Assembly (NCBI GenBank): GCA_963924555.1
Contig: OZ004589.1
Location: 558,001 to 622,000 of the forward strand
From: Crambe crambe
Taxonomy: Eukaryota > Porifera > Demospongiae > Poecilosclerida > Crambeidae
Reading direction: 5' to 3'
Length of the DNA stretch: 64,000 nucleotides
Made by a program: the position numbers and the translations under genes
The notes under the pieces: model-generated
What the model was told of the DNA's origin: nothing
Seen by the model: only the letters and a program-made list of their open reading frames with translations
The model's database searches: none
In this document: positions 36,099-46,418 of the stretch, piece after piece
How the letters are laid out: each line of letters begins with the position of its first letter
How positions within the stretch are numbered: the first letter of the stretch is position 1

Positions 36099-36967
36099 CT
36101 AGGGCAATGTTCAACATTCAGTTGACAGCGAGCGAGCAAGCAAGTATTCTTCAACGATTTTCATTTGCTGTTGAGTATCTGTAGCAATGTGCAGCATTTG
36201 ACAGTGAGCAATTAAAGTAGCTGATAGGCTTCAGTGCTTGATATTGCTAAGAATCATGTAAGTGGTGGCAGGCAGCTGCATACATGCTTACCTCAAAGCA
36301 CTTAGATAAGCCCTAGTGCCTACAAGCCGCTTAGATAAGCCTCTTGTCAGTCTTGTGCCTGCTGCCCAAAAGGCTGTAGAAATGTTGAGCTGATAGTTCA
36401 TTTGTGCTTTATTCATAACTTTTTTCCTTGTAATTATAACTATGAGTACCTATCATTGCTCATTATACATTAATTTTATGTGATTGATTTGAAAGAAAGG
36501 CCAGAATGACTTTTGGTATTAAAATTAGACATAAATTCATCATTATTATAGCTAGATAATTTTGCCCCAAAGTTATCCGCTCAGTTCTCCCTCATCAGCA
36601 TTATTGCAATACTTCCAGCTTTTGGCTGTTGGATTTTGACACCATCCACCTCAAGAATTCGGCTCAGTCAGCTGTCCTGTGGACCCTATGGATATTATAG
36701 AAGGTTGCAAGAATAGTCTAAATGGGTTACAAAAGCCTTCCAGAGAGAAAAGACATGTTGTGATTTGGAAGAACGTAGCAGTCTCCTGTTTGTCTTCTTA
36801 TCTGTGACATCATTGCCACAACCACAGCAACGGTCACACTGACTCATAATTAACTCACCACGATATCGACTATCACATTGACCACGTGGTCATGACGTGA
36901 CGTACGTATATATTGTATCATTTCCGTCATGCTACGTATTCAATTAACTTTTGACGCGTGCGCGTAG
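36099..36967. other. Spacer with no recognised gene
   Basis: I see no coding exon, element termini or close match to other parts of the window in this stretch. It is AT-rich with a few short words repeated (CTTAGATAAGCC twice near 36300-36345). Confidence 0.5.
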
Positions 36968-37036
36968 GGAACAACTCGAAGTATTATGTGATACCAGACC
37001 CTCGCGCTTCGCGCTCGGGGCTGCGCCGCCAGACTA
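36968..37036. repeat. Left member of a direct-repeat pair
   Basis: GGAACAACTCGAAGTATTAT begins this 69-base repeat and CTGCGCCGCCAGACTA ends it. The same sequence in the same direction is at 38956-39017, missing eight bases in the middle. The pair brackets the two truncated genes between them. Confidence 0.85.
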
Positions 37037-37490
37037 CTAACAACCGAGGCGCGTTGACAGCTGAATGACATAGCACTTTTGTCAAAGTTGCTGTTCTGAC
37101 AAGATCCATGGGGTAAGACTTATGCCAATGATACTATAATACACTAGGGCATAGATTTACTGTATGAAATAAATTTTAGCTCAGATTTTCAAGTTTAATC
37201 CTACAAATACTACTGTAGTGGTTAATGGGACTATAATTCCTCTCACGCTTGATAGAATCAATTGCTGTTGCCCATTTTCTGATCAAAAGGCATGTAAACT
37301 TTAGCTACATGGAATAGTAATGTTAGTTTTTGCATTAGCTGACATATATTGTCTCTAGCATTTGCAAGTGGTGTTAAAACTGTAATCCCTCTCCCAAGAA
37401 ATAGATTAACAATATTGCAACTGTATTAGTTATTTCAGGGAAAGGATAGAACAGTAAATGGAATTGGTGCATTCGTTTTCTATACAATAG

Positions 37491-38370
37491 TCATCCTATG
37501 GAGATGGCAAGCTTGGTGAAGGCTTTGAGTACATGTGTAGATCTTGCTTCTTGGCATTTGAGCGATATGCAGACCTACAGAAAAAAATAGAAAATAATTT
37601 AGTGAAATATTTTGATGAACAAAGCACTACACCCAAGCGAATCAAACTTGACCCCAGTCCTGTTATGTTGTCAACTGATTCCTCTGCAAGCTCTTCTCCA
37701 GCTGTTGGGGTATGAATCTTGCAATAAAAGAAAAGCATAATTAGCTATAACATTATATTTTTGTGTAGGTATATATGTTGACTCCAACTAGGAAAAAGAT
37801 TGGTAAAGCTGTTGCCAGGGGGAGCAAATATGCTATAGTTAGAGAGTGCTTTACTGATCCCAAAACCAGGCAGTTTGTTCTTAATTACCTTGGTAATATC
37901 ATATGCAAAGAAATAAAAACAATGGTCTCACTGGAATCAAACTCAATTCTTCAGAGTTCTAAATTGGAAGATTTTAAATGGGATATGCTTCTGAATGAAT
38001 TAAACAAATATGCTCCTATCTTTATTAATTTACTTCAATGCCTCACCAAAACAAAAACCAAACGTTCTAATGAAAAAGCTGTCATTGGCATGTGTGCCTC
38101 TATTCTCCTCAAGCATCGCTACTCCAGAATGAGCCTTATTCAAAAATTATGCTGGGCATACTTCAAAACAGGTGTGTACCTTACATTTATTAAGATATGA
38201 TACTCTATGTAATATTACTCTGAAAGGTGTATATAAGGCTTCAAAGACTGAATATCTGCATGTCACATTCAACAGTAATTCGTACTTTAAGTCAGCTGGG
38301 CTCCAACCATGACATCAAGGTAAAGAAATGGAAGGAAAATCTCAAAGATCATTCATTGCTATCTAGCAAT
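37491..38370 (+). pseudogene. Truncated fragment of a large unknown animal family
   Basis: Three exon-like segments: 37491-37709 (contains Y-M-C-R-S-C-F and F-E-R-Y), 37769-38171 (V-Y-M-L-T-P-T-R-K-K-I-G-K at its start, later I-L-L-K-H-R-Y-S-R-M-S) and 38228-38370 (L-N-I-C-M-S-H-S-T-V-I-R-T-L then L-G-S-N-H-D). From memory this pattern belongs to a large multi-copy family in cnidarians and sponges, often annotated with a DUF6589 C-terminal domain. Exon 2 ends in phase 1 while the best frame of exon 3 needs phase 0, so the joint looks broken. The N-terminal start and the whole C-terminal domain are absent. It ends head-on against the RecQ-like fragment. Probably nonfunctional. Confidence 0.55.
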
Positions 38371-38872
38371 AACTCTGGAGTGATGAATACCAACTGATAC
38401 TCTCCAGCATGCACCCCTTTCTTCATTGAAGTATCCTCACGACCTCCAGTAACACAAGCAACAGAAAGCCCTCTTTTGCTGAAGCTATCCACCTGCAGTG
38501 CCATGAGAGATAAACACATCTTTGACTTGCTTAGTATGAATATTAAAAACTGCATAACCGGCTTGCTCATTTACAGCTAGTATTTACCTGATCTTTCATG
38601 ATAACAATTAATGGGCTCACAACAATCACTACAGGTTTCTGATCAGCTGGTGAAGATTCTATCTCTTCAAAAGCAAGAGGAAGACATGCATAGCACAAGC
38701 TTTTCCCGAATCCTGTGGGAAGGACGGCAAAAACATCTCTCCCAGATAGGAATGCTATCAGAACCTCTAGTTGCTCTTCCTTCAACCCTTGATATCCCAG
38801 CTTCGCTGCAGCATGGGTAGCTGCTTCTTTCAGGTTAGTTGGGTTAGTTGCCATAACGTTCAGAAAGGTCAA
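38349..38872 (-). pseudogene. Truncated RecQ-like helicase (N-terminal part of the motor)
   Basis: Exon 1 (38588-38872) carries a RecQ motif 0-like segment (G-L-K-E-E-Q-L-E), Walker A as L-P-T-G-F-G-K-S, and V-V-S-P-L-I-V-I-M-K-D-Q. Exon 2 (about 38349-38492) continues V-D-S-F-S-K-R-G and ends at P-E-L-L-L-D-S-N-E then stop. The splice joint is in frame. RecQ enzymes unwind DNA and need the DEAH box, motifs III-VI and zinc-binding regions, all missing here. The stop arises where the sequence meets the convergent fragment on the other strand, so this is a truncation rather than a natural end. Confidence 0.7.
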
Positions 38873-38955
38873 TAGGTCATTCTATGTCGTGACTCATTAT
38901 GACTCATAACACGTAAATTAATGATATTCATTCATTTATCAGGTTTTCTGATAAA

Positions 38956-39017
38956 GGAACAACTCGAAGTATTATGTGATTCCAGACCCTCGCGCTCGGG
39001 GCTGCGCCGCCAGACTA
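38956..39017. repeat. Right member of a direct-repeat pair
   Basis: A 62-base copy of 36968-37036 in the same orientation, lacking an eight-base internal segment. It follows the start of the RecQ-like fragment by about 84 bases. Confidence 0.85.
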
Positions 39018-39197
39018 GGTTGTTAGTTGCTAACGGGAGCACGTGATCCGTTTCCAATCCCGTAAACCTCTTATTGGCGAGCGAAGCGAGCCACTCTCTG
39101 GTCATGTCAACGGGTGCTCGAGATATATATTTATATTTAGAACACAGCTCTGTACATTCACAATACAAAATCAGACCTTCTAAACCTCATAATGCAT

Positions 39198-39283
39198 CAC
39201 AGGGATACTAAGTGCCTAACAGTAGGTTTACTAAGTGCCCCGGGCACTTAGTAAACCTACGGTTAGGCACTTAGTACCCTGTG
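39198..39283. repeat. 86-bp near-perfect palindrome
   Basis: CACAGGGATACTAAGTGCCT on the left faces AGGCACTTAGTACCCTGTG on the right, meeting at GCCCCGGGC. Within each arm the word ACTAAGTGCC occurs twice. It could be a foldback element or the tip of one. There is no coding content. Confidence 0.9.
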
Positions 39284-39650
39284 GTGGGCAGCAATTAGAA
39301 ATATTGTTATGAATCCATAGTAACCAACCAACCCCGCCTGGTGGGCGTGTGTTAGAAGACTTGTCAAAAAATGATGAAAGCTAGTTTCTCGCCTCCTGAT
39401 GCTAGTGAGTACCAACTAAAGCCTAGAAAAGAGTAACAAGGTACCGAAGGTAGCGTAGAAAGCTTAGTTAGTTCATATTTTCAAGTGTATAAAATGAAAA
39501 GCCTACCTTAGTTCTGGTGATTTTCAGCTGCTGGATTTTCCGTGCACGAAGCTTTCATGGCTGACTAGCTAACTTTAGCGATTCATATTGAAGCCTTTCT
39601 AAGTTCCAAAACTATGCTGCTATGTTCTAAATAAGTTAGGCAACTTGACC

Positions 39651-39768
39651 AACGGGATCTAAATTATTTAGAGACCCTCGGGCCCTTGGTAGCGCCCTCG
39701 CTGCGCTCGGGTCGCTACAGCCCAGGGCCCTCGGGTCTCTAAATCACTTAGATCCCTAGGTCTCGTTG
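39651..39768. mobile_element. GC-rich foldback element
   Basis: Arms AACGGGATCTAAAT and TTTAGAGACCCTCGGGCCC on the left mirror GGGCCCTCGGGTCTCTAAAT and ACTTAGATCCC on the right. The centre is rich in CG (CGCCCTCGCTGCGCTCGGG). It resembles the cores at 27440 and 37010. Confidence 0.8.
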
Positions 39769-40095
39769 TCTAACTATTATTTATTCTTACAGACCACGCC
39801 CACTAGTACATTTTCCCCATAGACGAGCCGTTGAATAAATCCTCATATTCAACGGTTATATTCAACAGTCTACTGCGCATGTGCAGACTAGCCTAGTAAC
39901 CTTTTTGGCCGACATTTCTGAAGATGATAGGCAAGCTTAATTGAATCTTACAGCGGTTTGTCGAAGTGCATTAGTTATTTGTAGGGTCCGGTAGGCTGCT
40001 AGGCTTATCTAAAGTGCTTCGTGGTATTACAGGTTCTCATAACGGCTTCCTACACATTATGTTTATATGATGGCTATAGACACTCCTTAGACTTG

Positions 40096-40408
40096 TTAGT
40101 TGTGACATATGTAGTGCACTGTAAGAATAAATCACTTATTACACTCGTCAGCTGTGAGATATAGGGAGATATTTCACGCTGACTCGTGTAATTGCAGCAA
40201 GCGAGCAAAGCGAGTGAGCTGACTCTCAGGTCATGACTCATTGAAATTTTAAATATATATAAGACTTATTACACGATACACGAGTCAGCGTGAGATATGG
40301 GGAGATATTTCACGAGCTGAAGGCGAGTGAAATATCCCGCCATATCTCACAGCTGACGAGTGTAATAAGTGATTTATTCTTACAGTGCACTACATATGTC
40401 ACAACTAA
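40096..40408. mobile_element. Inverted-repeat element with about 80-bp termini
   Basis: The left terminus begins TTAGTTGTGACATATGTAGT and the right terminus ends ACTACATATGTCACAACTAA. The match is near-exact for about 80 bases and includes GTAATAAGTGATTTATTCTTAC. Nested inside are further inverted words (TCACGCTGACTCGTGTAAT against ACACGAGTCAGCGTGAGA). No transposase is present. Confidence 0.9.
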
Positions 40409-40629
40409 TACTATAGATCTCTCATGATAGCAAAGCAGCTAATTGCAGGAGTCTACCCCTATCACTGTAGCAGAAGAGGGGTGTACGTCTGCAACTGGCT
40501 GTGCATGAACAAAATTATGCAACCCAGGGTAGGCGTGTCAAGCATACATGGGTCTAAGTCAAAGCTTGCAGCTAGCTATGTGTGATAGTGACTAGCTGTA
40601 CCTAAGGAGATATGGTTAACCATACTCAC

Positions 40630-41165
40630 CTAGTATTATAGTGGCATTGTGATTCATTGTATTGTTCATATCAGGCACCACACAGGTGTAGGTTCCAAGT
40701 GGTGTCATGGCATTATTCCTGCGATTCAGACGAACTTGATGAGTGAAGCCACTCCTAGTGAAGTCACCATCTGGACTGTCACTGTTGCGAGGGACCATGT
40801 TTCCATCAGGAAAGAACCACTCCTCCACATTCCCTCCATCCTTTCCTCTACAGCAGTTAGTGTTGACATTGGTGGTGATGCACACAAGAGAAGATCCAGG
40901 ATCAGATGTATATTCACCCACTAAGGTACTAACTCCAATATCAGTGATGAGTATAGTGTCATTAGGTTGATACACAACACCATTCAAAGTGAAATACAGT
41001 CCTGTGCTGGGAGCTGCAGGACAAAATTGAATACACTTTGGTTGAATTATCACTAGCTACCATCTTCTACTTACCTTGACAGATGATGGTGTGTTTCGTT
41101 CCTAGTATTAGTAGCAGAGTTAGTGCAGGCACTAACCTGCACCTCTGCCAAACTGAGAGTGACAT
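40630..41165 (-). CDS. Detached receptor 5' exons: signal peptide plus N-terminal Ig
   Basis: Exon 1 (41075-41165) encodes M-S-L-S-V-W-Q-R then a hydrophobic L-T-L-L-L-I-L core and ends in phase 1, giving a secretory signal. Exon 2 (40630-41013) encodes the same Cys-Cys type N-terminal Ig as receptor copies 1-3 (N-C-C-R-G, E-E-W-F-F-P-D-G, Y-T-C-V-V-P-D) and ends in phase 1 with a good GTGAG donor. No EGF, FN3 or tail exons follow before 35106. Either these exons splice over about 5.5 kb to copy 3, which lacks its own signal exon, or they are what is left of a fourth copy. Confidence 0.7.
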
Positions 41166-41536
41166 TGCCTGTTAGCTGCTAGACCTTTTTTGGTAGCTAC
41201 TCGATCATAGCATTTATTATTGCACAGTTATAGGCTAGACCAGTACACTATAATAACAAGAGTGTGTACTTTATACAAGCACGTGTTGTTAGTCTGGCAA
41301 CATGTTTCACTTTGCTTTAGTGCTGTAGCACCAAACTCTTTGTATAACATGCTGAGAAGTAAAAATAATACTGGAATGTTCCCTGTAAACAATAATATAG
41401 GTAGCTATGCCTTACTGGCATTCCTTAGATATGCAATACACACATCTCATTTTTAGAGTGTCATTAGTTTCTCTCATGTAGTTTCAGTTCTGTAATGAAA
41501 CAGCAAACATACTACCAAGTTACGATCTGCACAGTA
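41166..41536. other. Spacer upstream of the detached receptor exons
   Basis: No gene or repeat recognised. As the sequence directly upstream of the signal exon it probably includes promoter DNA for that start, but I see no clear motif. Confidence 0.4.
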
Positions 41537-42122
41537 CAGCTATTGCACCTTCTTAGGCTCTGCAGTATATTCCCTGGAGCAAGACACAAATAGCATAGCA
41601 TGATACATAGGGTGATCATTACTTACAAGATGCATTTCTTCTTGAGGAGAGAGACTGTATGTGGAGCTTGTCAGGTCTAGTGAGAGGTTAGAGAGTGTTT
41701 CTCCTTCATAATGGATATGGGCCATTGTTCAGGTCAAATTTAGCGTGCAGGGGGAAAGCAGCTGCAAACAGAGGGAGAGTATTCACAATACTAGCTAAGA
41801 ACAATAACAGAAAATGATAACGTACTACTTTGCACTGATATTTGCTGAAAGCATGCATACATTTTAACAATAACACTCCATCCAAGAGTCGTTTAAAATG
41901 TATGCAGAAAGTGATGGGACTGAGCTCTGTTGTTATAACTAGTAATAATGCTGTGATTTGTAGATATGTGATTACCTGGGATATCTGGTGGAGGGATGTC
42001 TCCTATTGTCCACATCATGTGATTGCTCTCATTCGACCGCTTTCCCCAACGGGTTTAGTGAGAGCATTCTTCACACCTCCATTGACGGGAATGTAAATGG
42101 AGACACCACTGAGGGTGGGTTA
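41537..42122 (-). pseudogene. Partial FCHO 3'-end copy adjoining the parent gene
   Basis: The reverse strand contains the terminal FCHO exon with a small insertion (about 41545-41575), a shortened K-F-D-L / S-S-T-Y exon (41630-41765) with deletions, and part of the V-N-V-S exon region (41975-42120), which then stops. It is about as diverged as the copy at 23361-24012 and shares its odd truncation point, so one is likely derived from the other. Confidence 0.8.
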
Positions 42123-42660
42123 TTCACTGCATATCTTGATCTTGTAATGTGCGTGGCTATAGTACATGCAAGTTCAGTAGTAACTATCTCTTTTATGGAT
42201 TTGCAATCGGTGAATGAATTTCCTGTTTTCTCATTGTTTATTATAGCCAACCCATGTAGTAGCATGGGTGTTCTGTTAATCTAGACCCTTAGGACTAGAC
42301 TGTACATACATGAACACAGATGATTGGTTGGGATATTTGCACACGTGCATAAACTGCCCAAAGTATATTATTTTAGTTACATGCCCACATAGAATTTCTT
42401 ATGGCAATTCATTCAGGACAATGATTTATGACCATACACTGCAATTACATAGCTAACTCTGTACATTTCTTTTCCAAGAGCAAGAAAGCATATTCGATGG
42501 AACGATGAATTACCAGACTTGTGCTTGCTTTAATAACATACCATTGCACTTTAAAATAATACATACTGTCATAATTATAAATAATAAACTAATGAAACAA
42601 CAGCAATAAATAAACAAACAAAAACATACTATGTACCAAGTTACGATCTGCACAGTACAG
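42123..42660. other. FCHO downstream flank
   Basis: Noncoding sequence matching 22870-23360 and 24013-24587. It lies between the intact FCHO stop codon and the partial copy, and would contain the FCHO 3' UTR. No separate gene is seen. Confidence 0.6.
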
Positions 42661-45600
42661 CTATTGCACCTTAGGCTCTGCAGTATACTTCCCTGAAGCA
42701 AGACACAAATAGCATAGTATAATACATAGGGTGATTATTACCTACATACATACCTGAGATGCATTTCTTCTTGAGGAGAGAGACTTTGTATGCGGAGCTT
42801 GTCAGGTCTAGTGAGAGGTTAGAGAGTGTTTCTCCTTCACAAGTGAAAGAGGCTACAGCTGAGGACGGACTGGACGGGCCATTGTTCAGGTCAAATTTAG
42901 CGTGCAGGGGGGAAGCAGCTGCAAACAGAGGGAGAGTATTCACAATACTAGCTAAGAACAATAACAGAAAATGACCATGTACTTTGCACTTTGTTGAAAG
43001 CATGCAACAACATGCAACAATAACACTCCATCCAAGAGTAGTTTAAATGTATGCAGAAAGTGATGGGTACATTATTAGATTACCTGGGTTATCTGGTGGA
43101 GGGATGTCTCCTATTGTCCACATCATGTGATTGCTCTCATTGCACCACTTTCCCACGGGTTTAGTGAGAGCATTCTTCACACCTCCATTGACAGGAATGT
43201 AAATGGAGACGCCACTGAGGGTGGGCTTGGATTGGAACACACCAGGCTGGTATGTGTAGTCCAACCGGAAGTTAGTGATGCTAGCATCACACTTCATGTA
43301 GCACAGCAGCTGAAGGGGAAGCTGAGATCCATCACTAACATTCACCTATGTATGTACACACATAAGAGGAATGATTTATTGCTAAGCAATAACCTCTTAC
43401 CTCGTACTTGAGGACTTGGACATTATAGAAAGGGGTGGAGGCTTTGGCCTGCATTTTCTTCAGGTAATTCATCAGTGACTCCATCTCAAAGCTGTACTGT
43501 ACTCCATCCTCACTCCTGTTCAAGACAATACACATCAAATGGTCCACACTTACTATACTAAATGCCACAGTAAAGTCTTTGGCACAATCATGCATGTCCC
43601 AACTCACTTTTTGATCAGATGCTGATTGTGCAGTATTTTCTCAACCTTATCCATGCCACTTGTCTTGAATGACAATGGTTCATAAGAGCCCAACTTTGGC
43701 AAGTAGCTGGCAGGGAAGGATATTGCGACTTCTCCTGTTACTTTGACCTGACAGTCGGCAGAATTTGTCCCCTTGAAAATGGCATTGCATGTCTCTTGTA
43801 TTGCTATGGCAATAGGTAGTGTGGGAGTGGTCATGGCAGGACTGGTGGGTGTCACAGAACGGGCACTGATTTGGTTCGTGGCTAAAGGTGAAAGTGAGTT
43901 TGCTGAAGGTGATTCTCCAGCATGACGGAACAAACTTGCACCCCGGGGGGCGGGAACAGGGGGCTGATCCTCTCCCCCCAAGGATGAGGAAGAGGCAGAC
44001 AAGAGCTGGATGGGATCCTTCCGACCTAGAATTGGACTCGAATCCAGTGATTTGGAACCGGAATTGACTTTGGTAATTGAGGGGTCCTGCCCATTTGATG
44101 ATAGAGTTGGCTGTAACAGGGAAGGGAATTGAGTAAGAAGTGACGGAGGATTAGACAAGGGTTTATTTCCATTAGACAGGAGGAGGGGAGCATCAGAGGA
44201 TGGATTGGGAAGGGCTCCAGCAGACCGTCTCTTAGTGGGGATAGGCGGGGCAGGAATGGAGGCCAGGGCCGAGGCCTCACTCTGACTCTTGATGGAGGAA
44301 GTCCTGGGACGAGGGAGGGAAGGACTCGAAGTGTCCTGGGAGGAGGAGGTGGTCGTTGGAGGGTCAACCTTGGAGGTGGCAGAAGTGGACAGATTCGGAG
44401 GGGAGGAGATGCCCCACGGAGGAAGGGAAGCTAAAGGATAAAGAAGAGAGGATGAGTGTAGACATAACATCAAAGTTTCAAAATAACAACAACAACAACA
44501 ACAACAACAACTACTACTACTACAACTACAACAACAACAACAACACAATCCAGGATTGCCAGGAATGCCTCACTTGCTCTATAGTACCTGTGATGTTTAA
44601 GGCTTTGTTATCGAAGGACGCAGGAGGCTCCCCCGTAGGGGAGGCTAAGGAGATAAGGGGGGCAGGAATATTGGAGGCCTTTCCCTTGGAAGCAGAGGAG
44701 GAAGGAGAGATCGGGAGCAGGGGAGCCGGGATCTGGGGAACATTGCCCCCTCGCTTGGAGTTGGGAGCTGCAGGAAGCAGCGGGATGGGCATCTGAGGGC
44801 CACTCGTGTCAACATCAATATCAAGGAGAGATGCTACATTCGATCTGCACAGAAAAGGAGAGAGCATGTGTGAGGGAAGGGATGGGTAAGATAAAGGAGG
44901 GGGGGAGGTGGGAGATCAGAGAGATAGAGGAAGGGGACATGTGAAAATGCGAAAGAGGAGTGAGATAGAAATGGTGGAGATGGAGGGGAGAAGGGTAAAT
45001 TATATTTGCTCACTGTTCAGCAATATTGTTGGAGCTGGTAGTGGCTGTTATCTTACGAGAGGAAGGTGGAGTCCGATTGCCTCCAGCCATAACTAAAATA
45101 AACAAACTAAATAAATAAACAAACAACCTGTTATCTATTTATACAGCTGTAATTCGATTGCCAACGCTGTTCTTTGTGCAACACTCCACATAAACTCACT
45201 GTTGAGGGACTGGGAGCTTGTTGCTTTCTTTATGCCAACAGGACTGCCGGCATTCAGCCTCAGGCTCATCATGGAAGCTTTGATGTCATCCACGGTGGAA
45301 GCAGGTTGGGTGGAGCTCTCACGAATCTTAATGTTCCTGATCTTATAACTCTCTGGCTCTAGAGTTCAGAGAATAAGATGTTAAAGATCCCAAAGAAGTG
45401 GTAACCACCAATTTCCTTTCATGTGGAACCATACATACATACCATCATCAAAGTCACTGTCGCTCTCCGAGTCTCCTCTCTTCTCGACTGGGTCATCAGG
45501 GAACCTGCTGATATTAGCAGCATCCTCAGGACGAATGCTATAGCCCTCTTCATCAACTTCTGGGGCATTCTGTCAACAGGTAAAAGTCACATGCTAGTCA

Positions 45601-46359
45601 CATGACCTAATATGATTATTAACACATACTTCAAGGTTTTGAGATTGAGTTGGTTCTACTGATCCATTGGTGGTGACGTTCTTTGGCTTTTTCTTGAAAC
45701 GGCTCCTCAAGGTCTTCTCTGCTTTTGCTGGAATGAGATCACATGACCAGCACATGACAAGATTAGTAGATATGCTTACGATTGCTCTTTCCAGCAGAAG
45801 AAACATCCTCAGATGAGGCACTTAGTGATGTATTGTTCACAAGTGCTTCTAAACGGATAGGCCTGAACTTGTAGGGAGCTACAAAATTAATTATTATGAT
45901 CCACATTAAAAAATCATGTCAAATTTATCTCACTGGGTTTGTCTGTGCCAGTTCCCTTCTCCTTGGTGAAATCCTTGAGCAGTTTCTCTACTGTCAGGAT
46001 GTCCAATTGAGAGTTTAAGATGGAGTACAACTCAGCTATGTTCACATGGTTCATATCCTGAGTCTGCAATGGCATAAAAATCTACTTTTTGCCTAATATC
46101 TTAGCACTAGCTAGAGAGCTTATGATCCTCTAGCTCTATCTTTTAAATGTGTCGACCCTTTACCAGTTTATTGATTTGACGACCCTTTACCTACTCCAAG
46201 CACCCAACACACCTGCGTAATTTTTCCCATGAAGGTAACCATCTGTGCCAAGTGTTCTTCCTCTAGAGATTCAAACTTCATACAGGCCTCAGACATCTTC
46301 CCCTGAAACTCCATCAGGTGGTTGCAGTGCTTCTTCACAGCATCTTCATGTTCTTTCTC

Positions 46360-46418
<59 letters not shown>

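Noticed and set aside
40630-41165. Calling this a complete fourth receptor gene
   Set aside because: Only the signal and first Ig exons are present; no EGF, FN3, helix or tail exon lies between it and copy 3.
44356-44796. Plus-strand Asn/Tyr-repeat frame
   Set aside because: It is the antisense of FCHO exons plus an intronic CAA/CTA trinucleotide repeat.
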